A stretch of DNA of 38,480 nucleotides, taken from assembly GCA_019239825.1 (NCBI GenBank), contig JAFAZK010000341.1, positions 95,570-134,049 of the forward strand. The letters are read 5' to 3'. Origin of the DNA: Verrucomicrobiota bacterium (GTDB lineage: Bacteria; Verrucomicrobiota; Verrucomicrobiia; Chthoniobacterales; JAFAMB01). Under the pieces are notes generated by a model. The model saw only the letters and a list, made by a program, of their open reading frames with translations, was not told the DNA's origin and did no database searches. This document shows, one piece after another, positions 9,032 to 18,800 of the stretch (position 1 is the first letter of the stretch; every line of letters begins with the position of its first letter). The position numbers and the translations under genes are program-made.

Positions 9032-9340
9032 CTAATCCGACTCCACCTCGACATAAACGTCTTCATCCTGCAAGACCACGGCAAAAACCTGTACTGGCTC
9101 TGTTGCTGGCGGCGTCAACGCTTCTCCGGTCCGCAGATCAAAACAAGCACCATGCAACGGGCACTCGACCGTCTGTCCGTCAACGTGTCCCTCCGACAAT
9201 GATGCCTCGGCATGCGTACAGATATCACTAATGGCAAACAACGCGCCCTCCACGTTAAATACCGCGATCGGTGGAGTGTCTATCCGTCTAACATCACCGG
9301 GCCCCAGCTCAGACATTCGGCAAACTCTTTGCAAAGCCAT
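9032..9340 (-). CDS. Rieske-type 2Fe-2S ferredoxin
   Basis: This 102-residue single-domain protein has the Rieske ligands C41-x-H43 in CTHAEASL and C60-x2-H63 in CPLHGACFD. This is the arrangement of small ferredoxins that pass electrons to ring-hydroxylating dioxygenases, or of nitrite-reductase small subunits. The start ATG at 9340 has GGGAGGT upstream at a rather long spacing of about 11 bases. No oxygenase or reductase partner is found within this window, so its electron acceptor is unknown. The KirBac gene upstream lies 232 bp away on the same strand, with nothing recognisable between them. They are probably not one operon. Confidence 0.9.
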   Translation of the reverse strand: MALQRVCRMSELGPGDVRRIDTPPIAVFNVEGALFAISDICTHAEASLSEGHVDGQTVECPLHGACFDLRTGEALTPPATEPVQVFAVVLQDEDVYVEVESD

Positions 9341-9572
9341 CTTGTTCTAATACCTCCCAATCCGAATATGTGGCAACGAAGCGGTTAATCCAACCGTTAG
9401 ACTGCCGCTGAGGAACGTCCAGTCCCAGCGCCATAACTAAAAGATTCGTCGGCGTCGACGCCCATGCCAGCTCTTACACCGAATGCGGCGCCCCTCCGTT
9501 CGTTGTCCTTTAACAGCCGTCGGGATGCTCGTATCTGTCTGGCTCCACCCCATCGGTTGACGCCTTGCTCTT

Positions 9573-10451
9573 CTACGCGCCTGCCGGAAAGAACTCCGTT
9601 TCGTGAATCCGGCCATAGTCCGCGGTGTAAGTGCCATCCGGGTTTTCGCTGTAGATGTCGACGAAACGGTGATCCCATACAATTTCGTCGAACACATAGT
9701 CGGCGTGGCTCTGGACCGGCGATACGATCACCGTGTCGATACAAACGACCGATGCGAAGAGACGCATATCGGCGCGTTGGAGTTGCTCCCGGCTCCAGCC
9801 GTAGAGTGGGCTCGTCTCGTCGATCCGATGCCGGACGATAAGAGCAACCGGGAACGAGATCACTCGATCAAAGTGCAGCTTGAGGTGGTAGAATCGCCGC
9901 ATGTCATCCCCTTCTTTCGTGGGCTCATTACGAATCATCATCACGCGAAACTCGGCTTCAGCCATCGTGTGATGTCGCAGGTTGGCAATGCGGATCATCA
10001 AATTCGGATAACCATCGAAGAGGCCAACGGTCGCAACCTTGCTAAACAAGATCTTGGCCATTGGCCGGGAAAAACGGATAAAGATCAGGCCAGTGATAAC
10101 GGCCATCCCAAACATTCCTACCATGATTTCCAACGTCGCAACGCTATGGCCGTAGAGAGAATCCGGATACATATGGCCGTAGCCAACGGTGGCGAACGTT
10201 TCGACGCTGAAAAAAAACCCATCCAAGAATGAGCCTGGATGCATTTGTGCGATTCCTTTGCCGCCCAAGACGTAGAGCAAGGCAAAGATCACGTTAACGA
10301 TCATGTAAGTCCCAAACACCAGCCCGGCAAATTGGGACCAACTGAGGCTAAGCACCCAATGGTAAGTATCACGCCAATCGAACCGATCGGCGTTGATTTT
10401 CAAAAACTCACTCTTACCAAATCGGACAGAAATAGGAGATGGCTTTCTCAT
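9573..10451 (-). CDS. Inward-rectifier potassium channel, KirBac type
   Basis: The protein (292 residues) has the order of prokaryotic Kir channels: an amphipathic slide helix (DTYHWVLSLSW), a first membrane helix, a pore helix with the selectivity filter TVGYG at 88-92 inside FFFSVETFATVGYG, a second membrane helix ending RFSRPMAKILFS, and a C-terminal immunoglobulin-like cytoplasmic domain from about 150 onward. It conducts K+ across the inner membrane. The frame stays open to an ATG at 10568, but that would add about 39 unrelated residues and begin inside a palindromic repeat. I therefore chose ATG 10451, next to MRKPSPISVRFGK. The divergent neighbour is MocR1. Confidence 0.9.
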   Translation of the reverse strand: MRKPSPISVRFGKSEFLKINADRFDWRDTYHWVLSLSWSQFAGLVFGTYMIVNVIFALLYVLGGKGIAQMHPGSFLDGFFFSVETFATVGYGHMYPDSLYGHSVATLEIMVGMFGMAVITGLIFIRFSRPMAKILFSKVATVGLFDGYPNLMIRIANLRHHTMAEAEFRVMMIRNEPTKEGDDMRRFYHLKLHFDRVISFPVALIVRHRIDETSPLYGWSREQLQRADMRLFASVVCIDTVIVSPVQSHADYVFDEIVWDHRFVDIYSENPDGTYTADYGRIHETEFFPAGA

Positions 10452-10548
10452 CTTAGTTAGTTTTGCAGTCTCCCAGCACCGGATGTGGCTTTCAAGGATA
10501 GTGGGCGGCGGTGCTAAGATCAGATGCGGAAAGGCCACGGACAAAATT

Positions 10549-10726
10549 ATAGCTCCGTAGGAGCGCAATCTTTATAGCCGCACGCCCGTAAAAATGCGCA
10601 TAGCTCCGTAGGAGCGAAATCGAATCGGCACGCCGGGCGCGCCGGAATAGGCAATATGTCGCTCCTAGGGAGCTTTCGCCCTTTTTGGGATAATGATACC
10701 TATAAAGATTTCGCTGCTACGGAGCT
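10549..10726. repeat. Nested AGCTCCGTAGGAGC palindromic repeats
   Basis: Four copies of an AGCTCCgtaGGAGCG-like unit lie here: two forward (about 10551-10565 and 10602-10616) and two reversed (about 10659-10674 and 10711-10725). The outer pair extends into ATCTTTATAG on one side and CTATAAAGAT on the other, so the whole block can fold as one hairpin nested inside another. It fills the divergent gap between the KirBac gene and MocR1. Related arms recur at 15661-15707. Confidence 0.85.
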
Positions 10727-10767
10727 GGACCTGGGCCCTCACTCCCCCGAACCGGCTCGACAAAAAA

Positions 10768-10797
10768 ATGGTTCCATGGAAAATCAATAGGACCATT
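10768..10797. promoter_or_regulatory. Inverted repeat just upstream of MocR1
   Basis: ATGGTTCC and GGACCAT form an imperfect inverted repeat separated by 14 bases, ending 11 bp before the MocR1 start. It could be an autoregulatory operator. It does not fit the 24-bp direct-repeat pattern seen at other genes of this cluster. Confidence 0.35.
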
Positions 10798-10807
10798 CCC
10801 CCTCCGA

Positions 10808-12289
10808 ATGAAAGACGTCAGTCCCGGCTTCTTCCCGCCAATCTCGGTAGACGATGACCCATCGAAGCCGATGTACGTCCAATTGTACGATTGGTTTCGG
10901 TCTGCCATTATCAGCGGCCGGTTGCGACCCGGGCAAAAAGTTCCCTCCAGCCGACAACTCGCCGCAGAGCTAAAAGTTTCTCGGATTACTATAATGAGCG
11001 CTTTTCAACAGTTGCACGCGGAGGGTTATCTGAAGGGGTCGGTCGGCTCGGGAACTTACGTCGCAAAATCTATCCCGGATCATGCTGTCAAACTAACACT
11101 AGGTGATGCTCTGCGAAGGCTGCCCTCGGACGCGGAGCGCGGGCCGCGCAGGGTTTCAAAATTAGGAACGAAATTTTTATCATCACCGGCAATACCACGA
11201 GGATTTCGCCCTTTTCAGGTAGGTTTGCCTGCACTTGACCGCTTCCCGAGAGCAATCTGGTCGAGGCTCCTGATCCGGCATTCACGACAGACCAAGAAAG
11301 AGTTGATGGCGTATGGCAACCCCATGGGCCGCTTAGCTTGCCGCGAAGCCGTTGCGGAATATCTGAGCGTGGTGCGGGGAGTGCGCTGCCAACCGGCCCA
11401 GATCATGATCGTGACTGGCTCCCAGCAAGCCTTGGATATTGCCGCGCGCGTTCTGCTAGATCCCGGCGACCCGGTTTGGCTCGAAGAACCATGCTATCCA
11501 GGAGCAGTCCGAGCATTTGCTGCGGCGGGCGCTCGCCTAGTACCGGTACGGGTAGATCTGGAAGGGCTAGACGTAAATCGAGGTATCAAACGATGTCCCG
11601 ACGCGCGCGTTGCCGTCGTCACTCCCTCGCATCAATTCCCATTGGGAATGACCATGAGTGCGACTCGGCGCGTTCTATTGCTGGATTGGGCCACGCACAA
11701 CGGCTCATGGATTGTCGAAGACGACTATGACAACGAATTTCGCTTTGGCGTACGGTCGATTGCTTCCCTCCAGGGCCTGGATACAGATGAAAGAGTCATT
11801 TACGTTGGAACCTTCAGCAAGGTTCTATTCCCATCGCTTCGGATCGGGTATCTGATTGTTCCGATTGATCTTGTCCCGGCATTCTCGCGCATTCGGGAAA
11901 CATCGGATATTTTTCCGCCCCCCCTGCATCAGGAAGTCTTGACGGACTTCATCCGGGAAGGACATCTAGAGCGGCACGTACGACGCATGCGTGCGCTTTA
12001 TATGGAACGGCATGACACGCTGGTGGCGGAGATTCGAAAGCGTTTGGGATCAGGTTTCGAGGTGGTCACGGCTAATGCGGGAACCTATCTAGTTATGCTA
12101 TTGCCGGAAGGTTTCCAAGATACCGTTGTCGCGGAGAAAGCCATGCAATCGGATATCTCCACAGTACCTCTGTCGATTTGCTACCAAGAAGAGCCTCGCA
12201 AACAGGGCCTGATTCTGGGTTATGCCGGCGTCAATCGAAAACAGATTCAGGACGGAATGAGCAAACTCGCTAAAATCCTGAGGGCGTGA
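10808..12289 (+). CDS. MocR-type PLP-dependent regulator (MocR1)
   Basis: This 493-residue protein joins an N-terminal GntR winged helix (about 20-91: PMYVQLYDWFRSAI, RLRPGQKVPSSRQLAAEL, VSRITI, GSGTYV) to a fold-type I aminotransferase domain (about 115-490). The PLP-binding residues are present: D305 and Y307 in EDDYD, and the Schiff-base lysine K338 in GTFSKVLFP. Their spacing equals that in Bacillus GabR. MocR proteins bind PLP and often an amino compound, and switch transcription of transport or metabolism genes. It runs convergently with TBDR1 and is divergent from the KirBac gene. It is more distant from MocR2 and MocR3 than those two are from each other. No Shine-Dalgarno is seen. The start agrees with its paralogues (MK..tGFF). 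Confidence 0.93.
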   Translation: MKDVSPGFFPPISVDDDPSKPMYVQLYDWFRSAIISGRLRPGQKVPSSRQLAAELKVSRITIMSAFQQLHAEGYLKGSVGSGTYVAKSIPDHAVKLTLGDALRRLPSDAERGPRRVSKLGTKFLSSPAIPRGFRPFQVGLPALDRFPRAIWSRLLIRHSRQTKKELMAYGNPMGRLACREAVAEYLSVVRGVRCQPAQIMIVTGSQQALDIAARVLLDPGDPVWLEEPCYPGAVRAFAAAGARLVPVRVDLEGLDVNRGIKRCPDARVAVVTPSHQFPLGMTMSATRRVLLLDWATHNGSWIVEDDYDNEFRFGVRSIASLQGLDTDERVIYVGTFSKVLFPSLRIGYLIVPIDLVPAFSRIRETSDIFPPPLHQEVLTDFIREGHLERHVRRMRALYMERHDTLVAEIRKRLGSGFEVVTANAGTYLVMLLPEGFQDTVVAEKAMQSDISTVPLSICYQEEPRKQGLILGYAGVNRKQIQDGMSKLAKILRA

Positions 12290-12457
12290 ATCTTGGAGAT
12301 TGAGTGTGAGGACTAACCAATTGCCTCGGAGCAGAAACAGCCCAGCCGGACAAACCCGATCGTTTCATCGAAGAGCAGGATTTTCGATAGCCACGACCAA
12401 GCTTGCCGGCATAGGCCTACTCCAACGGGATTCATAAGGCAAACAGTGGCATTGCGG

Positions 12458-12493
12458 TAGGACCACTCTTTGAAATAAAGATAGAACCACTTT
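12458..12493 (+). promoter_or_regulatory. 24-bp direct-repeat operator candidate, site a
   Basis: ACCACT at 12462-12467 and ACCACT at 12486-12491 are exactly 24 bp apart, in the contexts TAGGACCACTCTTTG and TAGAACCACTTTTGC. The pair lies between the 3' ends of the convergent MocR1 and TBDR1, where no gene start is found at the usual distance, so it looks orphaned. The remaining gap sequence (12290-12457) shows no gene. Confidence 0.5.
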
Positions 12494-12524
12494 TGCCTAT
12501 CCAAGCGCGAGATAGGGCAGCGGT

Positions 12525-15470
12525 TTAGAATTTTTTCTCCACGGAAACATAAAAAAAACGCATCACCGGATTACCGACATTGGCATCATAGTTACCCTGC
12601 ACATTGTCTACCGAGAGCGGCGGGTAAGTATCGAAGATATTGTTGATGCCGAAGGTGAGCGTGGTATTCGCTAACAGATTCCTCAAGCCCAATGGCGAAG
12701 CTTGCCGCGGGGGAGCAACTGCTTGTTCTCCCACGACTTTTTTTCCCTCTTTATCATAGCCCGGTTTCGGAGTCTCCGGTGTAATCTGCTCTGGCTGACC
12801 GAATTTGTATGAGATCTGCCAGTCTACCGTCGTCCAGTTCCCAATGACATGGATGTAGCCCGGGAAATCCAACCCGGCTGCCGCTACCGGATTAGTTCCG
12901 TTGAACGTATTGTTCGCATCAAGCTCCCATCCGGTATAGTGAAGAGTGAACCCGGTTCTCACGGTATCGCCGCCGAAGACGGTCTTTGAATAGAAAGCAC
13001 TTGCTAGCAGCTTGAGGTTGGGCGCACCGAATGTATCGGTTTCATCAAAAACGCGATAGAAAAATGAGCCATTCGGCAGCAGACCCTGCACCGTTTTGTC
13101 GCTGATATTGTAGAGGTAGCTACCATCGAACTCCAGTTCGAGCTTACCCCAATTGAATTCTTTCGTGTTGTAAGTGAACCCGAACTCGATTCCGTCGTTT
13201 CGGCTGTCCCCTAAGTTCAAGTAGGTATTAACGATTTCAACTAACTGACCGTTAGGGCCACGAACCACAAAATTGCCCGCGGGCGCGCTACTGCCTAAGT
13301 CAACAATGTCCTGTTGGGTTAGCGTGCCAATCACATTGTGCTGATCGATTTGAAACCAGTTAACGTAGACGCTGAACCCGTTTGCCCATCCCCAAGGACT
13401 GCGTTCAGGATCGGTTGAGCCGGGGCTCCAAACCGCTCCTAAATAGTAGGTGTACGCGTTCTCGGGCTTAAGCCGGGGATTGCCGTTTGTCGGCGCAACT
13501 ACGGTCTGCTGCCCAAGTTGTGGGTTCTTGGGGTCAACCACCACCGCCTCTCCCGGCAGCGGGGCGCCGAATAGCTCAGCTAACGATGGCGCCACAAAGC
13601 CTTCCGAATACGTTGCTCTGAAGGTCAGATCATTAAAGGGTTTGTAGCGTATCGCGAACTTGGGTTTGGCAGCACTACCGAAGTCGCTGTAGTAATCCTG
13701 GCGCTCCGACACCTGGATATCAAGGTTACGCAGACCGGGCCAGGACCATTGGTTACCAACGATGGGAATGTCGACTTCGCCGAAGATGCTCCAGATATAA
13801 CGGCGCGCACTGGTCAGCTGACCAACAGTAAATTGGAAGCCGGCCACGTTCCCATTTTTGCTATTGCCGTCTTCATTCTGGATTAGTTCCTCACTCCGGT
13901 ACTCGAACCCTCCCGCCACCGACAGCGGACCGGCTGGAAGTTCGATCAGGGTGCCGCCGGCGGTGAGATGATACTGTAGGATATCGCTGCGATTGTCCTC
14001 CCAAATGCTGGTAACGAGCTGTTTGTCGCCATAGAACGCCCGATTTGGTCCAGCTACCGACTCGTCTGCGAACGGATTGAAGAATTGGCCGATATGACCG
14101 GGTAAAGTGCCGTTGAGAGCCGCGTTAAGGCCGCTAACGGTAAAAAAGTTATCGTTCGTTTCAGTTCCGTCACTCTCTCCATAAAGAATGTTTGCATCGA
14201 TGATCCAACTATTCCAAGGCAGTTGTATCGTGGCGCCGGCAACTTCCCGGATCGTGGTGATAGTCGTATCGGATCGAAGCGGACCAAACTCGCCCAGCGC
14301 CAAGCCATCGACAGTTAAGGGTATATGAAAAGGATTGTAGGGATTGTTTGCCGGCACCGTAACGCCGCCACTATTGAAGGGGCTGGGAGGATAAATCCCT
14401 TGATTCGGGCCAAACGAGCTCAATTCTTCGTTCCGCTGGATCAGGATGCTGTTGTACAGTTTAAGCCAGCTGGTCGGCTCGTAGTTAATTTTAACCATCC
14501 CACCCAGCCTGCTTTCGCGAGGAAGAAGTTGAACGTACTTCTCATCGAAACTAGAGATGGACGGACCATTGATCGAAAAATCAGCTGTAGATACCGGCGG
14601 AACTGTTCCTGGTAGAACCTGGTAGAAGTTACCAGCCGCATCACTGAAACTGCCAGCGTAGGTTGGGAAAATAGGATGGCTCGGGTACTTAAAGCTCAGC
14701 AGATTGAAATTGACGTTGTTGAAAGGCCGATCTGAAAACATGATTGGTCCTGAGGAATAGTAATCGAGCGCAGCCGTGATACTTACCTTCGATGTATCGC
14801 TGAGTTTCTGGCTGATTCCCCCGACAAAGCTGCCGTGATACGTCTCGTCGTCGCCTCGCTGGCTGATACCATAGTAATTGAAGATGTCGACGCCGTTATA
14901 GTCATCCTTCAGAATGACGTTGATAACGCCTGCCACTGCGTCCGTACCATAGGTAGCACTGCCGCCATCGTTCAGGATTTCGATCCGGTCGATCGCTGCC
15001 AAAGGGAACGAATTCAGATCTACAAAACTGATGGTCGCGGCGGTGCTGGCTTGCGCGAAAGGGTAAGCCGGATAGCGAAGACCATCGACAAGTACGAGCG
15101 TATCGTTAGGCGGAAGCCCTTTCAGGCCAACTGAGGCTGACCCCGGCGAAAAACTGAATCCAGTGGTGGTATTCGGGCCAAAATTACCGACTGCGCCCGG
15201 CAAACTCTGCAAAACGTCAGTAGCAGTTTGGTAGCCGCTTTTCTGGATGTAGTCCTGATCATAGGTAGTCACCGGTTGGGGACCATCGCCCACTCGAGGA
15301 ATAAGATAACCGGTTACGGTTATCTGCTGAAGCTCGTTGCCTTCAGCAGGTGTAGCGCCGGGCTGACTGGCCGCCGTTGTTTCGCTGTTTTGCGCTTGAG
15401 AGGTGACTAGGAGGACCCTCAAAACCGAGGCCAACCCCGCAGCTAAGCATAGCTTTCGACTATTGATCAT
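12525..15470 (-). CDS. TonB-dependent outer-membrane receptor (TBDR1)
   Basis: This 981-residue protein is an outer-membrane beta-barrel importer driven by TonB-ExbBD. A signal peptide ending SQAQ (about residue 27) is followed by a TonB-box-like ITVTGYLIPR at 50-59, a plug domain (about 62-190; VLQSLPG, LVLVDGLRYP, DRIEILNDGGSATYGTDAVA, GVINVILK), then a long barrel ending in the aromatic C-terminus VEKKF. There is no N-terminal carboxypeptidase-like domain. I chose ATG 15470 because AAGGAAGAG precedes it and it begins a normal signal sequence. The frame could extend to 15536. It is a paralogue of TBDR2 next door, sharing motifs such as ETPKPGYDKEGK and TFGI.N. A candidate operator lies about 100-130 bp upstream. 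The substrate is unknown. Confidence 0.93.
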   Translation of the reverse strand: MINSRKLCLAAGLASVLRVLLVTSQAQNSETTAASQPGATPAEGNELQQITVTGYLIPRVGDGPQPVTTYDQDYIQKSGYQTATDVLQSLPGAVGNFGPNTTTGFSFSPGSASVGLKGLPPNDTLVLVDGLRYPAYPFAQASTAATISFVDLNSFPLAAIDRIEILNDGGSATYGTDAVAGVINVILKDDYNGVDIFNYYGISQRGDDETYHGSFVGGISQKLSDTSKVSITAALDYYSSGPIMFSDRPFNNVNFNLLSFKYPSHPIFPTYAGSFSDAAGNFYQVLPGTVPPVSTADFSINGPSISSFDEKYVQLLPRESRLGGMVKINYEPTSWLKLYNSILIQRNEELSSFGPNQGIYPPSPFNSGGVTVPANNPYNPFHIPLTVDGLALGEFGPLRSDTTITTIREVAGATIQLPWNSWIIDANILYGESDGTETNDNFFTVSGLNAALNGTLPGHIGQFFNPFADESVAGPNRAFYGDKQLVTSIWEDNRSDILQYHLTAGGTLIELPAGPLSVAGGFEYRSEELIQNEDGNSKNGNVAGFQFTVGQLTSARRYIWSIFGEVDIPIVGNQWSWPGLRNLDIQVSERQDYYSDFGSAAKPKFAIRYKPFNDLTFRATYSEGFVAPSLAELFGAPLPGEAVVVDPKNPQLGQQTVVAPTNGNPRLKPENAYTYYLGAVWSPGSTDPERSPWGWANGFSVYVNWFQIDQHNVIGTLTQQDIVDLGSSAPAGNFVVRGPNGQLVEIVNTYLNLGDSRNDGIEFGFTYNTKEFNWGKLELEFDGSYLYNISDKTVQGLLPNGSFFYRVFDETDTFGAPNLKLLASAFYSKTVFGGDTVRTGFTLHYTGWELDANNTFNGTNPVAAAGLDFPGYIHVIGNWTTVDWQISYKFGQPEQITPETPKPGYDKEGKKVVGEQAVAPPRQASPLGLRNLLANTTLTFGINNIFDTYPPLSVDNVQGNYDANVGNPVMRFFYVSVEKKF

Positions 15471-15567
15471 TACTCTTCCTTGGTTTCTCTCTTGTTTCAG
15501 GTAGAGGAGAAGCGGCCTACGACTGCCGTTCGGCAACTAGGCCTATCTTAAAAAGTGGGTCGGCAAA

Positions 15568-15602
15568 ATAGCCGGTTCGAAAAAAAATGATACTACCACT
15601 TT
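15568..15602 (+). promoter_or_regulatory. 24-bp direct-repeat operator candidate, site b
   Basis: ACCACT at 15595-15600 (context GATACTACCACTTTTGC) is preceded exactly 24 bp earlier by the weaker GCCGGT at 15571-15576 (context ATAGCCGGTTCGA, close to AGAGCCACTTCGA at site c). The pair lies 100-130 bp upstream of the TBDR1 start. Confidence 0.45.
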
Positions 15603-15660
15603 TGCAACCAGGATGAAGCACAGCTCCGACCTCCCGGACTGGTTCAGTCGCGGTGATGCC

Positions 15661-15707
15661 AGCTCCGTACGAGCGAAATTTTTATTGACTGCGCGCTCCT
15701 GCGGAGC
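15661..15707. repeat. AGCTCCGTAGGAGC-type palindromic repeat
   Basis: AGCTCCGTACGAGCG at 15661-15675 is mirrored by CGCGCTCCTGCGGAGCT at 15691-15707, forming one hairpin of the same family as the nested block at 10549-10726. It sits in the 365-bp gap between TBDR1's start and TBDR2's stop. The gap otherwise holds site b and no supported gene. Confidence 0.75.
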
Positions 15708-15835
15708 TGTCTTTCCGACCGCGGTGTCCTTCAGGTTAGAGTACCTCGACAGTTCTTCCCTTCGATTATGACCGAGAACCAAGGTCCGATTCCTATTTAT
15801 TCGCGTGGGTAAACGCAGATGAGACCGATAGAAAC

Positions 15836-18800
15836 CTAGAACTTCTTTTCGATTTGCCCGTAGAAGAACCTTTGGACCGGGTTCGCAGCGTAGGTGTCGT
15901 AACCTTGATAAGCACCGTTACCGACGAAGGCCAGCGGCGGGTGAGCGTCAGAAAGGTTTTTAATACCAAAGGTGAAGGTCGTATTATCCAGCAAGCGTCG
16001 CCAACTCCAACCATGACCTTCGGGAACCGGCGCAATCGCCTTTTCGCCGACGACTCGTTTTCCTTCTTTATCGTAGCCGGGCTTCGGCGTTTCCGGAGTG
16101 ACCTCAACGAGTGGCCCAAATTCATAGGAGATTTGCCAGTCAACCGTAGTCCAACTGCCGACTAAATGGACATAGCCGGGCTCAAGCAAACCTGCATCTC
16201 CTGCCGGAATGGTTCCGTGCCCATCATTGGTGTTGTCCAACTCCGAATTTTCGTAATTCAGTGTAAACCCAGTTCGGAACAGGTCATTGCCGAACACATG
16301 TTTGGAGTAGAAAATGCTAGCTACGATTTTGAAGTCGGGGCCGCTTCCGGGAGGGGTCGATGAAGAACCGCCTGCAGTATCAGTGAGGTTGGTAACCAGG
16401 AATTGCGCAAAGCCATTCGGTTCCACCTCCAGCTGTTTCAGAGAGTAGTTGTAAATATAGGCTGCGTTGGCGTCGACTTCGAGTTTACCCCAACTGTATT
16501 CTTTCGTGGTATAGCTAGCACCGAACTCAATCCCATCGACAAGCAGGGTGCCAAGATTCGTGTAATTTGCGAAAATCTGTTCGAGCGCGCCATTTACACT
16601 CCGGACGACGGAGCCCGGAAGATTGGCAGCGAGCACCGTGGCGGGGGCGGGTAACGAGATCACGTTGCGAAGTTCGACTTGGTACCAGTCAAAGTAGGCG
16701 GTGAATCCCTTGGCCCAATGCCACCAGCTATTTTCGTCTTTCGATCCCGGCGACCACACTGCCTCGAGGTAGTAGCCGTACGAGTTCTCTGACTTCAAGT
16801 TCGGGTTCCCTCCCTGAGTTAGTACAACATTAGGAGCCTCAACTCCTTTGACCGGATCGAAGACAGTGGTCAAGAACTGGGTCTCCGGCGAAAACAGCTG
16901 CCCAAGTGACGGAACGATATAGCCTTCGGCATAGGTGGCCCGAAAAGTGATGTCATCGCAGGGCTTATAGAGGACGGCTATTTTTGGCTTCGCCGCGCTG
17001 CCAAAATGGCTGTAGTTGTCGAGGCGCTCATCCAAGATGACTTCCAGGCTCCTTAAGCCCGGCCAAGACCACCGGTCTCCGAAGATCGGGATGGATAGTT
17101 CGCCGTAGATGCTCTGAACCCAGCGACCGGAGCTTAGCAGCTTACCCGGAAAATCATCCGACGTGATATTAAAATTGCGGCTATTTACATCGTTCGATTG
17201 CACTAACGATTCGCTGCGGTACTCAAGTCCGCCAGCTGCGGTTAAGTCTCCACTCGGCAGCGCCCAGAGCGTACCGCCAGCGAGCAGCCTATATTGGATT
17301 AAATCGGTGTGATTATCTTCGTATTGGTTCGTTCTGAGATATGGATAAAAGATCGCATTGGGATGGCCTAAGCTTTCATCGGTGAATGGGTTAAAAAAAA
17401 CGCCTGGAAGCTGAGGAAGCGTTCCATTAACAGCCTCCTGTAACTGCCGAAGTAACACGGAGTTTTTGACTAATTCGCTAGCATCGTTTTCTCCGTACAC
17501 AGCGACAGCGTCAATGTACCATGAGTTCCAGGGAAGTTGGATGGTGGTGCCGACAACGTTGCGGAAGGTCCGGCTAATGGTGTCGGTATACCACGGCCCA
17601 AATTCGGCCAGAGATAACCCGGGGGTTAATGGCACTAAGGGCACGTGCCAAGGGTTAAACGGGTTATTCGCAGGGATGATTACAGGGCCGGGAGCAGGAT
17701 CGGCACCGCTGAAGCCCTGGTTGGGCGTGGTGCTCGTTTCTTCAGTACGCTGAATGATGAAATGATCATAAAATTTGAGCCAATCGGTAGGGTCATAATT
17801 AAGATTGACCGTCCCGCCGTAACGCCGTTCCCGGGCTAACAATTGGGTGATAAAATTACCTTGCGGGATAAAGACATTACCAATAGTACCGTTAATGTCG
17901 AAGTCGTTCTGGGTAATGACCGGGCCTGTGGTCCCCGGCTTCACAATAAAAGTGGTGCCGGTGGGGATAGTGGGCGTGCTCGGCCCAATATACTGAAAGC
18001 CCCCATTAGGAGCACCAAAGGTTATGGCGGCGTCTGGGTATTTACCGGGAGAAAGTCTCGAAAAACGGCTGTCATTGGACCACCACCGACTCGATGAATC
18101 GATCGGAGACGAATCGTAATAGTCAAACGTGGCCACGATACTGACTTTGCCGTAAGCCGTTTTCTGGCTGGCGCCTCCCGTCATGGAAAGGTGATAGGTC
18201 TCATCATCACCGCGCTGGCTCTCGCCGAAATAATTGACGATATCAGCCCCATTGTAATCCTCCTTGGTAATAACGTTGACCACGCCGGCGATGGCATCGT
18301 CACCATAGGTGGCGCTGCCTCCGTCTTTTAGAATTTCGATACGGTCCACCGCGGCCAACGGGATTGCGTTGATGTCAACAAACGGAATGGTTCCTCCGTT
18401 AATGGAGATCGCGGCCGAAGGAAATCGTAATCCGTCGATCAAGACCAGCGTGGACCCGATTGGCAAAGATTTCAGGTTATAGGCTGATGTGCCCGGGGAA
18501 TTACTATTCCCGGCAAAGGTCTGCGCGTTTTGCCCGCTAAGACCGCCCGGATAGTTATTCAAAACCTCATTAATCGTTTGATACGCCTGCTTCTGGATGA
18601 AGTCCTGGTTCAACGTCGCCACCGGTTGGGGACCTTCGCCGATACGCGGAATCAGATAACCGGTCACGGTAACCTGTTCGAGCTGACCTCCGCTCGTCTG
18701 AGGGTTAGCTGCGTTCGCACCCGAACTCTGGTCATTCGTTTGCTCGGCAACCGGATTTGGTGAAGGCGCCGCCGCTTGCCCTTGGCTGCTCGCGCAGAGC

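Noticed and set aside
12313-12504. 63-residue minus-strand frame between MocR1 and TBDR1
   Set aside because: It starts at TTG without a ribosome binding site and runs through operator-like site a. No family is recognised.
15543-15782. 79-residue frame upstream of TBDR1
   Set aside because: It crosses the AGCTCC repeat and site b and has no recognisable content.
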